A stretch of DNA of 35,139 nt from Acidithrix ferrooxidans (GCF_000949295.1 NZ_JXYS01000091.1:1-35139); one strand, 5' to 3'; positions 24,335-34,446 are shown, counted from the first letter of the stretch. The notes: a model not told the origin generated them from the letters alone. Translations and numbers: made by a program.

Positions 24335-25498
24335 CTAGTGGCCCATACCAACTCGTTGAGCTTGCTGAAGTGCCTTACCCTCAGTTTGAAGAGCAGGTGC
24401 AACCATAACCTCAGCCTTTTGGAACTCTTTGATTGTCTCGTATCCACACGTTGCCATCGATGTCTTTAGCGCACCAAAAAGGTTCAAGCGTCCGTCGTTC
24501 TCACGAGCAGGACCAACAAGGATCTCCTTTAGAGAACCACGCTGAGAGACTGAGACTCTGGCGCCTCGAGGTAAGGTTGGGTGGAATGTAGCCATTCCCC
24601 AGTGATAGCCCTTACCTGGGGCCTCATAGGCTGAAGCTAACGGCGAGCCGATCATAACTGCATCGGCACCACAGGCGATTGCTTTGGCGATGTCCCCGCC
24701 CTTACTCATTCCACCGTCAGCAATGACGTGGACGTAAACTCCGGTTTCGTCCAAATGGCGCATCCGAGCGCCAGCGGCGTCAGCAATAGCGGTAGCTTGA
24801 GGCACGCCCAATCCGAGTACTCCTCGTGTGGTACATGCATTACCAGGACCGACGCCCACCAAAACTCCGACGGCTCCAGTTCGCATCAGGTGAAGTGCTG
24901 CTTGATACGAAGCGCATCCTCCAACGATAATTGGAACATCAAACTCACGAATGAACTTCTTCAGGTTGAGGGGTTCGTGATTTTTAGAGACGTGCTCCGC
25001 AGAGACGACAGTTCCTTGGATTACCAAAAGATCTAGCTCTCCAGCTAAAGCGGCCGGCGCAAGTTCAGGGGTACGTTGAGGAGTTAGCGATGCAGCCGCG
25101 GTAAGACCCGCAGCTTTAATCTGCCTAATTCGCTCAGTCACCAAAGTAGCCTTGATTGGTTCAGAGTAGATCTCTTGCATTCGCTCTGTAGCTTTTTCAC
25201 TCGGAAGTGAAGCAATCTCGGCCAGGAATGGCTCTGGATCCTCGTAGCGAGTCCACAACCCCTCGAGGTTCAGAACTCCCAGTCCGCCTAAGCGACCAAT
25301 CTCAATAGCTGTCGCTGGAGAAATTACTCCATCCATCGCAGATCCAAGAAGTGGGAGGTCAAATCGAAATGCATCGATCTCCCAAGTAATATCGACATCC
25401 TCTGGGTCACGAGTACGTCGCGAAGGTACGATTGCGATGTCGTCGAAGCCGTACGCACGGCGTCCGGACTTTCCCCTACCGATTTCGACTTCTGCCAT
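24335..25498 (-). CDS. guaB3: GuaB3-family IMP dehydrogenase-related protein
   Basis: A 387-aa TIM-barrel protein of the IMPDH/GMPR superfamily. The loop GVGPGNACTTRGVLG carries the catalytic cysteine (C222). ADGGMSKGGDIAKAIACGADAVMIGSPLA is the phosphate-binding region. The tandem CBS domains of canonical IMPDH (about 490 aa) are absent. GuaB3 proteins are typical of Actinobacteria and Cyanobacteria, and work on a cyanobacterial member points to GMP reductase activity rather than IMP dehydrogenase. The ATG at 25496-25498 is preferred over the TTG just before it because it sits 7 nt from AAGGAGG. A strong terminator follows, so it is transcribed apart from guaA. Confidence 0.9.
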   Translation of the reverse strand: MAEVEIGRGKSGRRAYGFDDIAIVPSRRTRDPEDVDITWEIDAFRFDLPLLGSAMDGVISPATAIEIGRLGGLGVLNLEGLWTRYEDPEPFLAEIASLPSEKATERMQEIYSEPIKATLVTERIRQIKAAGLTAAASLTPQRTPELAPAALAGELDLLVIQGTVVSAEHVSKNHEPLNLKKFIREFDVPIIVGGCASYQAALHLMRTGAVGVLVGVGPGNACTTRGVLGLGVPQATAIADAAGARMRHLDETGVYVHVIADGGMSKGGDIAKAIACGADAVMIGSPLASAYEAPGKGYHWGMATFHPTLPRGARVSVSQRGSLKEILVGPARENDGRLNLFGALKTSMATCGYETIKEFQKAEVMVAPALQTEGKALQQAQRVGMGH

Positions 25499-25648
25499 CA
25501 AAAACCCTCCTTGGAGAAGTTAATAAGGCCATTTTCACAAAAGAAGCGTTCCATATGATCAGTATAACCACTTGACAACAAATTGCATTTGTGTTATACG
25601 CCACACCTAGGCGATTCGAGAAAATGACCTCAAAAATAGAATTTAGAG

Positions 25649-26053
25649 TCAAAGTCCTATGATCTTGAGGACTCCACGAGCCACAGCCTGGCTCATCTCA
25701 TAGATAGCCGCATCACGGGCCTTGTCCACCTTGTCCATAATTCCTTCATCTCCTTCAGTCTCGCTCAAGGCGTCCAGAGTCGAGGTTACGGTCCTCTTGG
25801 CGGTTTCGGTTACTTCAAAACCGAGTGAGGTCAGCCTCTTGAAGATCTCGGAGCTAGAGACTGGTTCGGGTGCCGATCGAGCAATGAGCTCGATAGCAGC
25901 CTTTGCTAATTCACTGGTAACTTCAGTAGCACTACCCATAGCACCAGAAAGATCCGACGATCGTTTACTCATCTGATCAGCGCTATGTATCCATAGCTTC
26001 ATCTTAGAGACGAGCTCTTCTAAAGTTTCAGCCTCAAACGTTACAGACGCCAT
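25649..26053 (-). CDS. Unrecognised 134-aa protein, helical with a possible winged-helix segment
   Basis: No family recognised. The protein is acidic and mostly helical by composition: an N-terminal helix-rich part (1-45), then residues about 50-95 (AAIELIARSAPEPVSSSEIF, followed by KRLTSLGFEV and later KRTVTSTLDAL) that read like a small winged helix-turn-helix, then an amphipathic C-terminal helix. It starts at an ATG with GGGAAG upstream. It lies 40 bp downstream of the NUDIX gene and 150 bp before guaB3, all on the minus strand, so it may be cotranscribed with the NUDIX gene. The DNA-binding idea is an impression, not shown. Confidence 0.65.
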   Translation of the reverse strand: MASVTFEAETLEELVSKMKLWIHSADQMSKRSSDLSGAMGSATEVTSELAKAAIELIARSAPEPVSSSEIFKRLTSLGFEVTETAKRTVTSTLDALSETEGDEGIMDKVDKARDAAIYEMSQAVARGVLKIIGL

Positions 26054-26093
26054 TGGTCCATCTTCCCTTCGTACGTTGATCTATTGGCGCGCC

Positions 26094-26816
26094 TCACTTC
26101 TGACGCAAACCCAGATATATTCTCTTTAGCGCTTGAACCGTAATGTATGCTGTGGCACCCCATACAAGATCATCATCGATGGCAAAAAAGTGCATCTCTC
26201 GTTCTTCATGACCACGTGTCCAAACTTCCCGATGGTAGATCGCGCTCGAGAGGAGTTCTGCGATTGGAACTTCGATAACAGCTGCCACTTCATCTTCACT
26301 AGGGTAATAGATGGGGGACGAGACACTTGACATGGCCAAGTATGCCGACATTGAGATACCACTCGTTGACGTTGCCAACTCGGTAATCTTCCCCAGAATA
26401 TCCAATGTGGATGGTTCGATTCCAATTTCCTCATAAGTCTCACGGATTGCGGCATCCATCGGAGTCTCGCCATGCTCGACCTTGCCACCGGGAAAGGCGA
26501 TCTCTCCACTATGACTCTTTAGATGAAGGCTCCGCCTGGTAAAAACCATGGAAGGCGAGAAAGCGGATCCTGTCAATACCGCCAAGACGCCGGCAGGTCG
26601 TTTCATATCTCCGTCGGGCAGACTTGGTGCGGGTTTTGGTGCGAGATCTCGAGAGGCTTCACCCATGGAAAAAGCTCTAGCCAAGTCAAATCGATTCAAA
26701 GGTAAGGATTCTGCCAATTCATCCATCCAAACCGGCCGCTTCATCCGCCGAGTTAGCGGAGGTCTCGGAACTAATTGCCGATATCGACTGTCGAGTTCAA
26801 TAATTTCACCCATCAT
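26094..26816 (-). CDS. NUDIX hydrolase, probable CoA pyrophosphatase
   Basis: Hydrolyses a nucleoside diphosphate derivative, probably CoA to 4'-phosphopantetheine and 3',5'-ADP. The Nudix box GX5EX7REUXEEXGU is complete: G111, E117, R125, E126, E129, E130, G132 in the block starting GKVEHGETPMDAAIRE. The sequence just before it (FTRRSLHLKSHSGEIAFPGG) matches the extra motif LLTxRSxxLxxHxGxxxFPGG that marks the CoA-specific subgroup. The 240-aa length is a little above the usual 190-220 because of an N-terminal extension. It starts at ATGATG. It occupies the groEL-guaB3 interval where other Actinobacteria often carry the true guaB. Confidence 0.88.
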   Translation of the reverse strand: MMGEIIELDSRYRQLVPRPPLTRRMKRPVWMDELAESLPLNRFDLARAFSMGEASRDLAPKPAPSLPDGDMKRPAGVLAVLTGSAFSPSMVFTRRSLHLKSHSGEIAFPGGKVEHGETPMDAAIRETYEEIGIEPSTLDILGKITELATSTSGISMSAYLAMSSVSSPIYYPSEDEVAAVIEVPIAELLSSAIYHREVWTRGHEEREMHFFAIDDDLVWGATAYITVQALKRIYLGLRQK

Positions 26817-27137
26817 TTACACATCACCTATCCTGCCCCATAAGGTTCAATCAAACGATCAGGACCCCAGGGTCAGGCAAGATCATTTGGCTCTCCATCC
26901 GATAACACATTATTCCACAACACATTTTCTGACGTTCTGTTTCGTCAATGTGGACTTTGAGCCTTATACCTATCTCACAATAGCCATAAATACTTCAATT
27001 TGTGGACCTTTACTATTAGAAAAACTAATGGTTACCAAACAAAGGCCGACGTTCATTCCAGACATAGAGGACGGTCGTCCTTTTAGAGTTCCCTCGTGAT
27101 CACGATCTACATAAACAAAGCAGAACCCAATTAAATA
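26817..27137. other. Gap upstream of the NUDIX gene
   Basis: No gene is seen. A long plus-strand frame (26548-27099) runs antisense through the NUDIX gene into this gap and is judged a shadow. The NUDIX promoter should be here. Confidence 0.5.
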
Positions 27138-27175
27138 AGATTTGGGCCAAGCGATTACTCACTTGGCCCAAATCT
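27138..27175 (-). terminator. Rho-independent terminator of groESL
   Basis: A perfect 14-bp stem (AGATTTGGGCCAAG at 27138-27151 with CTTGGCCCAAATCT at 27162-27175) and 10-nt loop, followed on the minus strand by TATTTAATT. It lies about 55 bp past the groEL stop. Confidence 0.85.
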
Positions 27176-27228
27176 CAAACAATTTGAAGATTTTATCTCT
27201 AATTAATAGAGATTGATAACCTTCAAAA

Positions 27229-28878
<1,650 letters not shown>

Positions 28879-29172
28879 CTACTTGGTCACCTTTGCTAGA
28901 ACATCTCGCGAAGAGAGGATCAAAAGTTCTTCACCATCAACTGTGATTTCAGTGCCACCATACTTCGAGTAGACAACTGTGTCACCCACGACGATATCAA
29001 GAACGATAACTTCGCCGGTTGCATCTGCACGACGGCCTGGGCCAACTGCCAAGACCTCGCCCTGCTGTGGCTTTTCTTTCGCTGTATCCGGAATAACAAG
29101 CCCAGAAGCGGTCCGTTCTTCGGACTGCGCTGGCCTTACTACAATACGATCATCGAGTGGATTTAGCTTCAT
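28879..29172 (-). CDS. groES: Co-chaperonin GroES (10 kDa)
   Basis: Lid of the GroEL chamber, 97 aa, normal length. It starts [14 protein letters not shown], has the mobile-loop region ([20 protein letters not shown]) and the roof/base motifs [11 protein letters not shown] and [13 protein letters not shown]. First gene of the groES-groEL operon. Upstream on the minus strand are AAGGAGG (29185-29191), a TATATT -10 (29212-29217) and a perfect CIRCE. A second, closer GGGAG precedes the ATG. Confidence 0.98.
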   Translation of the reverse strand: MKLNPLDDRIVVRPAQSEERTASGLVIPDTAKEKPQQGEVLAVGPGRRADATGEVIVLDIVVGDTVVYSKYGGTEITVDGEELLILSSRDVLAKVTK

Positions 29173-29211
29173 TTTCTCCCAAAGCCTCCTTGTGTGATTG
29201 ACTTCACTTTT

Positions 29212-29217
29212 AATATA
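29212..29217 (-). promoter_or_regulatory. Candidate -10 box of groESL
   Basis: TATATT on the minus strand, 40 bp before the groES ATG and 10 bp inside the CIRCE edge. The -35 position falls within the CIRCE spacer and is non-consensus (GTAGAG), so HrcA bound to the CIRCE would cover the promoter. Confidence 0.5.
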
Positions 29218-29226
29218 GTCTCGATT

Positions 29227-29253
29227 TTAGCACTCTCTACCTATGAGTGCTAA
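29227..29253 (-). promoter_or_regulatory. CIRCE operator (HrcA binding site)
   Basis: TTAGCACTC-N9-GAGTGCTAA, an exact match to the CIRCE consensus, just upstream of groES. HrcA repression of groESL with release on heat shock is therefore expected. An IS1595-family element begins 7 bp beyond its outer edge. Confidence 0.97.
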
Positions 29254-29260
29254 AACGATT
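29253..29260. repeat. Left 8-bp target-site duplication of the IS1595 element
   Basis: AAACGATT directly precedes the left inverted repeat and is repeated at 30342-30349. Eight bp is the duplication length characteristic of IS1595-family transposition. Its first base is the last base of the CIRCE. Confidence 0.92.
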
Positions 29261-29282
29261 CATACTTATCAAGTTTCGTAAG
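29261..29282 (+). repeat. Left terminal inverted repeat of IS1595 element
   Basis: 22 bp, exact reverse complement of 30320-30341. Read outward on the minus strand it contains TTGATA, a -35-like hexamer facing the groESL promoter region. Confidence 0.93.
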
Positions 29283-29347
29283 TTTCGCCTCCACCGAGAC
29301 CAGATTGGAGCTAATCTTTAGTAGAACAGATGTTCGATAAAGGAGGC

Positions 29348-30333
29348 ATGGTGGATATCTCAGGCTTTATGGTACGCTTCGCTTCAGAGGAAGCATGTGA
29401 AGATCATTTGATCAAATTGCTATTGCTATTGCTATGAGGGATTTAGATGCCCAAAGTGTGACTCTGACCAGTTTACCTTAATCAGGCCAAACCATCGAAG
29501 AAATGCAGCATCTCGAGCTCCACTTTTTCAATGTAAATCTTGTCGACGTCAAACTAGCGTTACCTCCAGAACCATCTTCCATCGAAGCCATATCTCTTTA
29601 TCCAAGTGGTTCTCCGCTATCTATCTATTGTCCAACGACAAGCGTGGTCTTTCGGCTACTACCTCCCCCTAGCCATCAGAGCCCTTGCTAAATTCGTTCA
29701 AGTTTCTTATTCGACTGGCTGGTTGATGCTAAATAAGCCACCTAAGGCAATGGCTGAGCGTAATGGCTGACCGAAATGGTTTATACAAACTTGGAGAAAA
29801 CGCCTGAGTAGATGAGTTCTTTTTAGGTGGTGAGAGCCATGGCGAAGGCTAAAGAGGAAAGGGGACAAAACAAACCAATGTTCTAATTGGAGTGTCGATT
29901 AGCAATGGTGCTCCTACTCATTGCTTCATGGAAGTAATCAAAGATACCACTGCTAAATCACCCAAAGATGTTTTTGTGAGATGCTTAGATTCTAATACCA
30001 AGCTGATAAGTGATGGTAACCCAAGTTACGGGGTATGTGCTGAAAGACCTTGGACTAGCGCACTGGTTCACTCTATCCAAAGACGAACAAGCACATGTAA
30101 CATTCAAATGGCTCAAGATCCTAAATTGGAACTGCAAGAAATTTATCGACGGAACATACCACGGACGTGAGGAACATAGGCAACTTTACCTCGAGGAATT
30201 CGCATACCGATTCAACCGAAGGCACTTTGAAATGTCCTTGGTAGAGCGACTTCTCAATACATGTGTGTTTGCGTCTCCACATCCGCTACTCCGCGAATCT
30301 GATTCCAAAATGGCTCTTGCTTACGAAACTTGA
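29348..30333 (+). pseudogene. IS1595-family transposase remnant with several frameshifts
   Basis: The pieces of an ISXO2-like transposase are found in changing plus-strand frames. MVDISGFMVRFASEEACEDH starts at an ATG (29348) after AAAGGAGG. A zinc ribbon EGFRCPKCDSDQFTLIR follows from about 29436. SKWFSAIYLLSNDKRG comes near 29600-29650, then DEFFLGGESHGE and VSISNGAPTHCF. The C-terminal part FIDGTYHG, EFAYRFNRRHFE and LVERLLNTC lies at 30140-30280. At least four frame breaks separate them. A TTGCTA hexamer expanded to three copies near 29421-29438 marks the first. The final TGA lies inside the right inverted repeat. Not functional. Confidence 0.88.
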
Positions 30334-30341
30334 TAAGTATG
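30320..30341 (-). repeat. Right terminal inverted repeat of IS1595 element
   Basis: 22 bp, exact reverse complement of 29261-29282, followed by the right copy of the target duplication. Confidence 0.93.
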
Positions 30342-30349
30342 AAACGATT
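30342..30349. repeat. Right 8-bp target-site duplication of the IS1595 element
   Basis: AAACGATT, identical to 29253-29260. Confidence 0.92.
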
Positions 30350-30414
30350 TGTCACAAGGTTCTAGTTTCATCCAACAGATTGACCTCTCACCGTTAAAGG
30401 AGTTGGGTCAAAAG

Positions 30415-31413
30415 CTAAAGACGCAGAGAGGCCTCAACATCCAAACCGTAGTCGTCCGCGCCGAAGGTCTCGAGACGAAAACGACCCGCTTGGGCAATCA
30501 TCGCTCCATTATCGGTGCAATTTACCTTGGCCGGAAGGACAACCTCTAACCCCGCAACACTTCCTGCAGCCAACAACCGCTCCCGTAGCAAACTATTGGC
30601 GCCAACCCCGCCTGAAAGGCCAATTGAGACGCAGTTGGTTGATATCGCAGCATCCATAGTCTTTGCAACCAGCGTCTCGACGATGGAGGCCTGAAAGCTA
30701 GCGGCGACATCTTCTACTGAAACTCCTGGATTAGACCGAAGGTAGTTGACGACAGCCGTCTTGGGGCCCGAAAAGGAAAAGTCAAAGCGTCGATCCACCT
30801 TAGCGATAGGAAATCGAATGGCGCTTGGATCTCCATTGGTCGCCACCTTCTCGATCTCAGGACCCCCGGGAAATCCAAGGCCCATAAAGCGTGCAACCTT
30901 GTCAAATGCCTCACCGGCAGCATCATCAAGAGTCTCACCCAATATCTCATAACTGCCCAAGCTATTCACGCGCACAATCATCGTATGGCCACCTGATACC
31001 ACGAGCACAGCCATTGGAAAATGCATTAGGCGCCCCTCAAGGCTAAGGGCAAAGATGTGGCCTTCTAGGTGGTTTACCCCAATCAGCGGAATACGCCATC
31101 CCAAGGAAAGGGCCTTTGCTACTGCAACTCCAACCATCAAAGAACCAGCCAACCCAGGACCCTTGGTTACTGCTATGGCATCAAGGCCGCAACTTTGAGC
31201 ATTTAGACCAGCTTCTTTTAAAACTCGCTCTAGGACCTCTATTATCACGGCTTCATGTGCTCGAGAGGCCAACTCTGGGACCACCCCGCCAAAGTTAGAA
31301 TGAATATCGATCTGAGATGCAATTACAGACGATAAAACGATGCCACCACTGTCGACGACTCCTAATGCAGTGTCATCGCAGGAGGTCTCAATACCAAGTA
31401 TTAAATTCTTCAC
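30415..31413 (-). CDS. tsaD: tRNA N6-threonylcarbamoyladenosine transferase TsaD
   Basis: Transfers the threonylcarbamoyl group to A37 of ANN-decoding tRNAs, with TsaB and TsaE. The protein is 332 aa from the chosen start. ASKHA-fold signatures: LGIETSCDDTALGVV (6-20), metal ligands H115 and H119 in GVNHLEGH, VSGGHTMIV, and the C-terminal NCTDNGAMIAQAG. The GTG at 31411-31413 (MKNLILGIETSCDD) has AGGAG 5 nt upstream and gives the family start. The frame extends five codons further to a TTG. In Actinobacteria tsaD usually follows rimI and precedes groES, as here, apart from the DinB gene, long gaps and the IS1595 insertion. Confidence 0.96.
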   Translation of the reverse strand: MKNLILGIETSCDDTALGVVDSGGIVLSSVIASQIDIHSNFGGVVPELASRAHEAVIIEVLERVLKEAGLNAQSCGLDAIAVTKGPGLAGSLMVGVAVAKALSLGWRIPLIGVNHLEGHIFALSLEGRLMHFPMAVLVVSGGHTMIVRVNSLGSYEILGETLDDAAGEAFDKVARFMGLGFPGGPEIEKVATNGDPSAIRFPIAKVDRRFDFSFSGPKTAVVNYLRSNPGVSVEDVAASFQASIVETLVAKTMDAAISTNCVSIGLSGGVGANSLLRERLLAAGSVAGLEVVLPAKVNCTDNGAMIAQAGRFRLETFGADDYGLDVEASLRL

Positions 31414-31961
31414 AATGCTCCTAAACAATAGATCACATCCACCCAGTTAGACCTCGCCATTTGGGTGCGATCTTATCGCGATAATTCTCTAATGACCCAT
31501 CGAAACCTACCCACAATTGGGCTCGGTCGGCTAGTAAGGTTCGCAAAAAGCAATCGCGAAGGTTTGGAGATTGCCGAAGTACCTATCTGAGAGTCAGCCA
31601 GGCGCCCAAGCATCCTTGCGTATAATCGAGCTTGCGTATAATCGGGAAAAATCGAGCTCACAATCAGTATCATCATGAGTGGCCAAACAAAACCGAAAGC
31701 CCTGACAAAAACCGAGCCCTGTCGGTATGCCTATTACCCATAGCGGACTCTACAAAACAAGATCCCACACAGCTATCGCCCCATATATCGTCCCCAATAT
31801 CGTCCATCGCAGATCAGGCAGATCCATCAGACCTCTTGTAAAAACATAGGTAGAAAAAGTGAGCGAGCGAGCCCTAGAGATAACGCCGAAAGGGTTCGCC
31901 TTGCCATTAAAACTATAAGGTAAAGGCGAAACTCTCCCAATGGGATTGCTTTGGATTGAAC
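31414..31961. other. 548-bp gap between tsaD and the DinB-like gene
   Basis: No recognisable gene. It contains a 16-bp tandem repeat with TATAAT in each copy (31615-31646). Near 31904-31932 there is a weak stem (GTTCGCCTT with AAGGCGAAAC), just past the DinB-like gene on the minus strand, that could end its transcript. Confidence 0.5.
31615..31646. repeat. 16-bp tandem duplication containing TATAAT
   Basis: CTTGCGTATAATCGAG (31615-31630) is followed directly by CTTGCGTATAATCGGG (31631-31646), one mismatch. Each copy carries a consensus -10 hexamer on the plus strand, but no plus-strand gene follows and no -35 is clear. Confidence 0.8.
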
Positions 31962-32501
31962 CTATATTATCTCCTTCTCATTATGTGTTACATCCCAAAT
32001 ATGATGGACAACATCATGCAGGAGGTAACGAATTATCGACTCGACAGTAAATAAACTTCCATTCGAGCGAAGCCCTTCGCGCTCCCAGTCAGATACCTCT
32101 AGTGTTTCAATACGACGAGCTAATTTATTTGCACTCACACCAAGGTCAAAAACAACAGCATCCGGATCTGAATCACCATAGCGCCCGTCAATGGCAGCCT
32201 TATCCTGGTCCCAATTTGCAAAAGTTGGCTTAGTTTGCGACAGCATAAGTTCCAGTCGCTCATTGAAGATCTCATAGACGTCACGGACATGACATCCATA
32301 TTCAAGGGTCGACCAACGATGCGGACTCTCTCGAATCCCAACTTGGGGTTTAGATAACTCCTTGGACCATTGCGCAGCATTAGAGGCAATAGCACCAGAA
32401 AAGCCAGAGCGATTATAACTCTTTGGATCAAAACCGCACTCGCTGCACGGCCTCTCAAGGACCCAGGTCCAATCTTTTGTATCAGCGGGAATCATCGTCA
32501 T
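31962..32501 (-). CDS. DinB-superfamily protein
   Basis: A 179-aa protein of the DinB/mycothiol-S-transferase-like four-helix-bundle superfamily, in the actinobacterial subgroup beginning DTKDWTWVLERPCSECGFD. Histidines expected to bind the metal are in LEYGCHVRDVYEIF (about H70) and HDVVHHIWDV near the C terminus. WDQDKAAIDGRYGD and GLRSNGSLFTVESI are further subgroup blocks. The CxxC near residue 20 is typical of this subgroup. Members are thiol-dependent transferases or have unknown roles; the substrate cannot be told here. It lies between rimI and tsaD on the same strand but with long gaps on both sides. Confidence 0.85.
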   Translation of the reverse strand: MTMIPADTKDWTWVLERPCSECGFDPKSYNRSGFSGAIASNAAQWSKELSKPQVGIRESPHRWSTLEYGCHVRDVYEIFNERLELMLSQTKPTFANWDQDKAAIDGRYGDSDPDAVVFDLGVSANKLARRIETLEVSDWEREGLRSNGSLFTVESIIRYLLHDVVHHIWDVTHNEKEII

Positions 32502-33259
32502 AGAATCAAACTAGTCGAAGGCCAGATCACAAAAATCTCTACCTTGATTTTGAGCTTTTCTTTACCTTTTAGCAAAGCGAAACTGGCATTGCAAGCTGGG
32601 AGTTCAGAAATCTATCTGACCAAAAACCTACACAAAGGCAAACCCTTTACAAATTATCAACGAGTGTTCATATTCGTCTTGCAATCTAAATACCAAAGGC
32701 TTTAAACGACTCGAACTTCTTGGAGACTCCAGAGCCTGCCAATAAAGTTATCACTTTTGTAAGATCTAAGCTACCTCCATTCTCCTCCGTAGTTCTAATT
32801 GTTACCTCGCAGAAGCAACTACTTCTAAGATCATGGAGCATCCATCAAAGCCGGAGACGCCGGTAAAGGTTGACACATAATTACTAAATGATGTGATCTA
32901 GATTCGGCAAGGGAAACTCTGAGTTAGCGATACTCTACTTGTGAACCTAACAGCTTGAAACTCCTCCGCAGGAGGTCGGTCGAAGTGCGATAACGCCAAG
33001 ATTAGTAACTTACCGGCTGACAATCAATGGTTTTGGCCCGGCCGAGCACAAATGCAAAATTATCGAGGAATCAATTCCATCTCCTTGTGATCGCTTCGGG
33101 CAAGTTGTCGGGTGCTTGATGCTTTTAGCTTGCTCGATCTGTTTGACATAATCCTGCAGCGGGATACCCTAGCTTAGTTTCAGTGTAAAAACGTGACCAC
33201 CGGCACTAACCTAGACGTAACATCAACTTAGCAAAACCGCTGGCTCCACAATGGTATTG
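32502..33259. other. 758-bp gap between the DinB-like gene and rimI
   Basis: No gene could be supported on either strand. It holds a small stem CCTCC gca GGAGG (about 32962-32974), a TTGACACATAATTAC stretch near 32870-32885, and a minus-strand stretch at about 33020-33200 with a fragmentary frame (DYVKQIEQAKSIKHPTT) interrupted by stops. This last may be a worn-out insertion sequence, but I cannot name the family. Confidence 0.45.
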
Positions 33260-33835
33260 TTACTTGAACCAACGGAAATGGCGTCTTCGAGCGCTCAAAT
33301 TGCGCTTTGAGGCAAGCTGCACCAAGCGATCTCGATATTCGGTCGTATCGACCTCATATACCCACATGATGATCGCATCTTCATTATTTTCCTGGTAATA
33401 CCCTTTTCTGACCCCAACTGGCATAAAGCCAAAACTGGCATACATACGTTGAGCAGCCAAGTTGGTCACGCGGACTTCAAGCGTTAGGTTCTTAGCACCA
33501 TAATCAAGGGCTTCTAAAACCAACGAATACATCAACGCCGAGCCGATATGATGGCGATGAAAGTCTGGGTGAACGGCGATATTGGTAATATGTGCATCTT
33601 CTAAAACGTACATTACCCCCGAATAACCCACCACAGCGCCGCCCAGAACCGCAACTGAGTAAGAACGCTCTTTATGGTGTGCTAATTCAGATAAAAAAAC
33701 CCCTACACTCCACGGCTTTGGGTAGACAAGCTTCTCGATCTCATGGATAGCCGAGAGGTCCTTTTTGCGCATTGGATTAATGCTGAGTTCGCCGGGCCCA
33801 ACTGTAGGATCTTCGCTTTTTATCCTCAGAACCAT
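33260..33835 (-). CDS. rimI: N-acetyltransferase RimI (ribosomal protein alanine acetyltransferase type)
   Basis: GNAT-fold N-terminal acetyltransferase, 191 aa from the chosen start. The core begins INPMRKKDLSAIHEIEKLVY. Then come PWSVGVFLSELAH, the acetyl-CoA loop RHHIGSAL in IAVHPDFHRHHIGSALM (about 87-102), LEVRVTNLAAQRMYASFGF and RKGYYQENNEDAIIMWV, all typical of RimI. The ATG at 33833-33835 gives a 21-residue lead before the core; the frame is open 27 codons further to a TTG. rimI normally sits between tsaB and tsaD in Actinobacteria. Here it is upstream of tsaD, but no tsaB or tsaE is visible before the IS1634 remnant. Confidence 0.9.
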   Translation of the reverse strand: MVLRIKSEDPTVGPGELSINPMRKKDLSAIHEIEKLVYPKPWSVGVFLSELAHHKERSYSVAVLGGAVVGYSGVMYVLEDAHITNIAVHPDFHRHHIGSALMYSLVLEALDYGAKNLTLEVRVTNLAAQRMYASFGFMPVGVRKGYYQENNEDAIIMWVYEVDTTEYRDRLVQLASKRNLSARRRHFRWFK

Positions 33836-34446
33836 TTTCTGACCGCACCTGACTTTGGATGACCTTAGACAATTCAATTCTATTATTGTAAGACTATTCC
33901 ATCGACGGAAATTCAATTACACCTAGGTCCTCTTTGGGCCATAATGTGGCGTTTATGGCCGCGATTGTTGAAAATTAGGTTTCGGAACAAGTTGGTCATC
34001 TGCCCGGGCCCAAGGGTGAGTACATACTTTCATACAGAAGAAGAAAGCTCTGGTATAATCCAAACGAAGAGGGACCGCCTTATCCAAAACCATCCACACC
34101 ACCAGCTGCGCTTTTGTCTAGAAACGATATCACAATCCAAGTCGCCGCCATCGCCTATAAACTCTTCAAAGATCACCTAAGTCAATAGCTATCCCCAATC
34201 TGATCAGATTGGCAGATCAGATTGCGATCTGGCCTAGTCGACCCAGGCACTAATTGATCCAGTCAAAGGAGATGAAAATCTATTTCAATAGTCAACCATG
34301 AAGCCAGCGTAAGGGCCACTAGCCCATTTTAGATGTGCAAAACTATTAGTAACTAATTTTGCTCTTGATTGATTGCCTAGCCCTACTTTCGGCAACCACC
34401 CCATGAAAGCCCAGGTCATGACCATATTGGTGTCTGGATTTGGGCA
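33836..34446. other. 611-bp gap between rimI and the IS1634-type transposase
   Basis: No gene is seen; the 78-codon plus frame at 33944-34180 has no family features. It contains a hairpin at 34196-34224. A possible end of the IS1634-type element lies near 34367-34385 (CCTAGCCCTACTTTCGGCAA), but without the other end in the window the boundary cannot be fixed. Confidence 0.45.
34196..34224. repeat. 10-bp stem-loop with internal palindrome
   Basis: CAATCTGATC (34196-34205) pairs perfectly with GATCAGATTG (34215-34224). The left side also contains the 14-bp palindrome AATCTGATCAGATT (34197-34210). No T tract follows on either strand. Confidence 0.65.

Larger units (their letters stand above)
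29261..30341 (+). mobile_element. Decayed IS1595-family insertion sequence, 1081 bp
   Basis: Complete element boundaries are visible. Perfect 22-bp terminal inverted repeats (29261-29282 and 30320-30341, outer end CATACTTATCAAG) are flanked by the 8-bp duplication AAACGATT. Inside is one transposase gene, broken in several places. The element is inserted between the groESL CIRCE and the tsaD 3' side, transcribed away from groES. Confidence 0.93.

Noticed and set aside
26548-27099. 183-codon plus-strand ORF
   Set aside because: Antisense to the NUDIX gene over most of its length, no family features and no ribosome site. The NUDIX reading has a complete catalytic motif.
32870-32890. TTGACACATAATTAC as an insertion-sequence end or promoter
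   Set aside because: No matching inverted copy was found nearby and no -10 or gene follows at suitable spacing.
33020-33210. Possible IS21-like end or transposase fragment on the minus strand (GGTGGTCACGTTTTTACAC and a broken frame)
   Set aside because: The similarity is only an impression. The frame has stops and no transposase motif could be named.
33944-34180. 78-codon plus-strand ORF
   Set aside because: Composition and content do not resemble a known protein and no ribosome site is visible.
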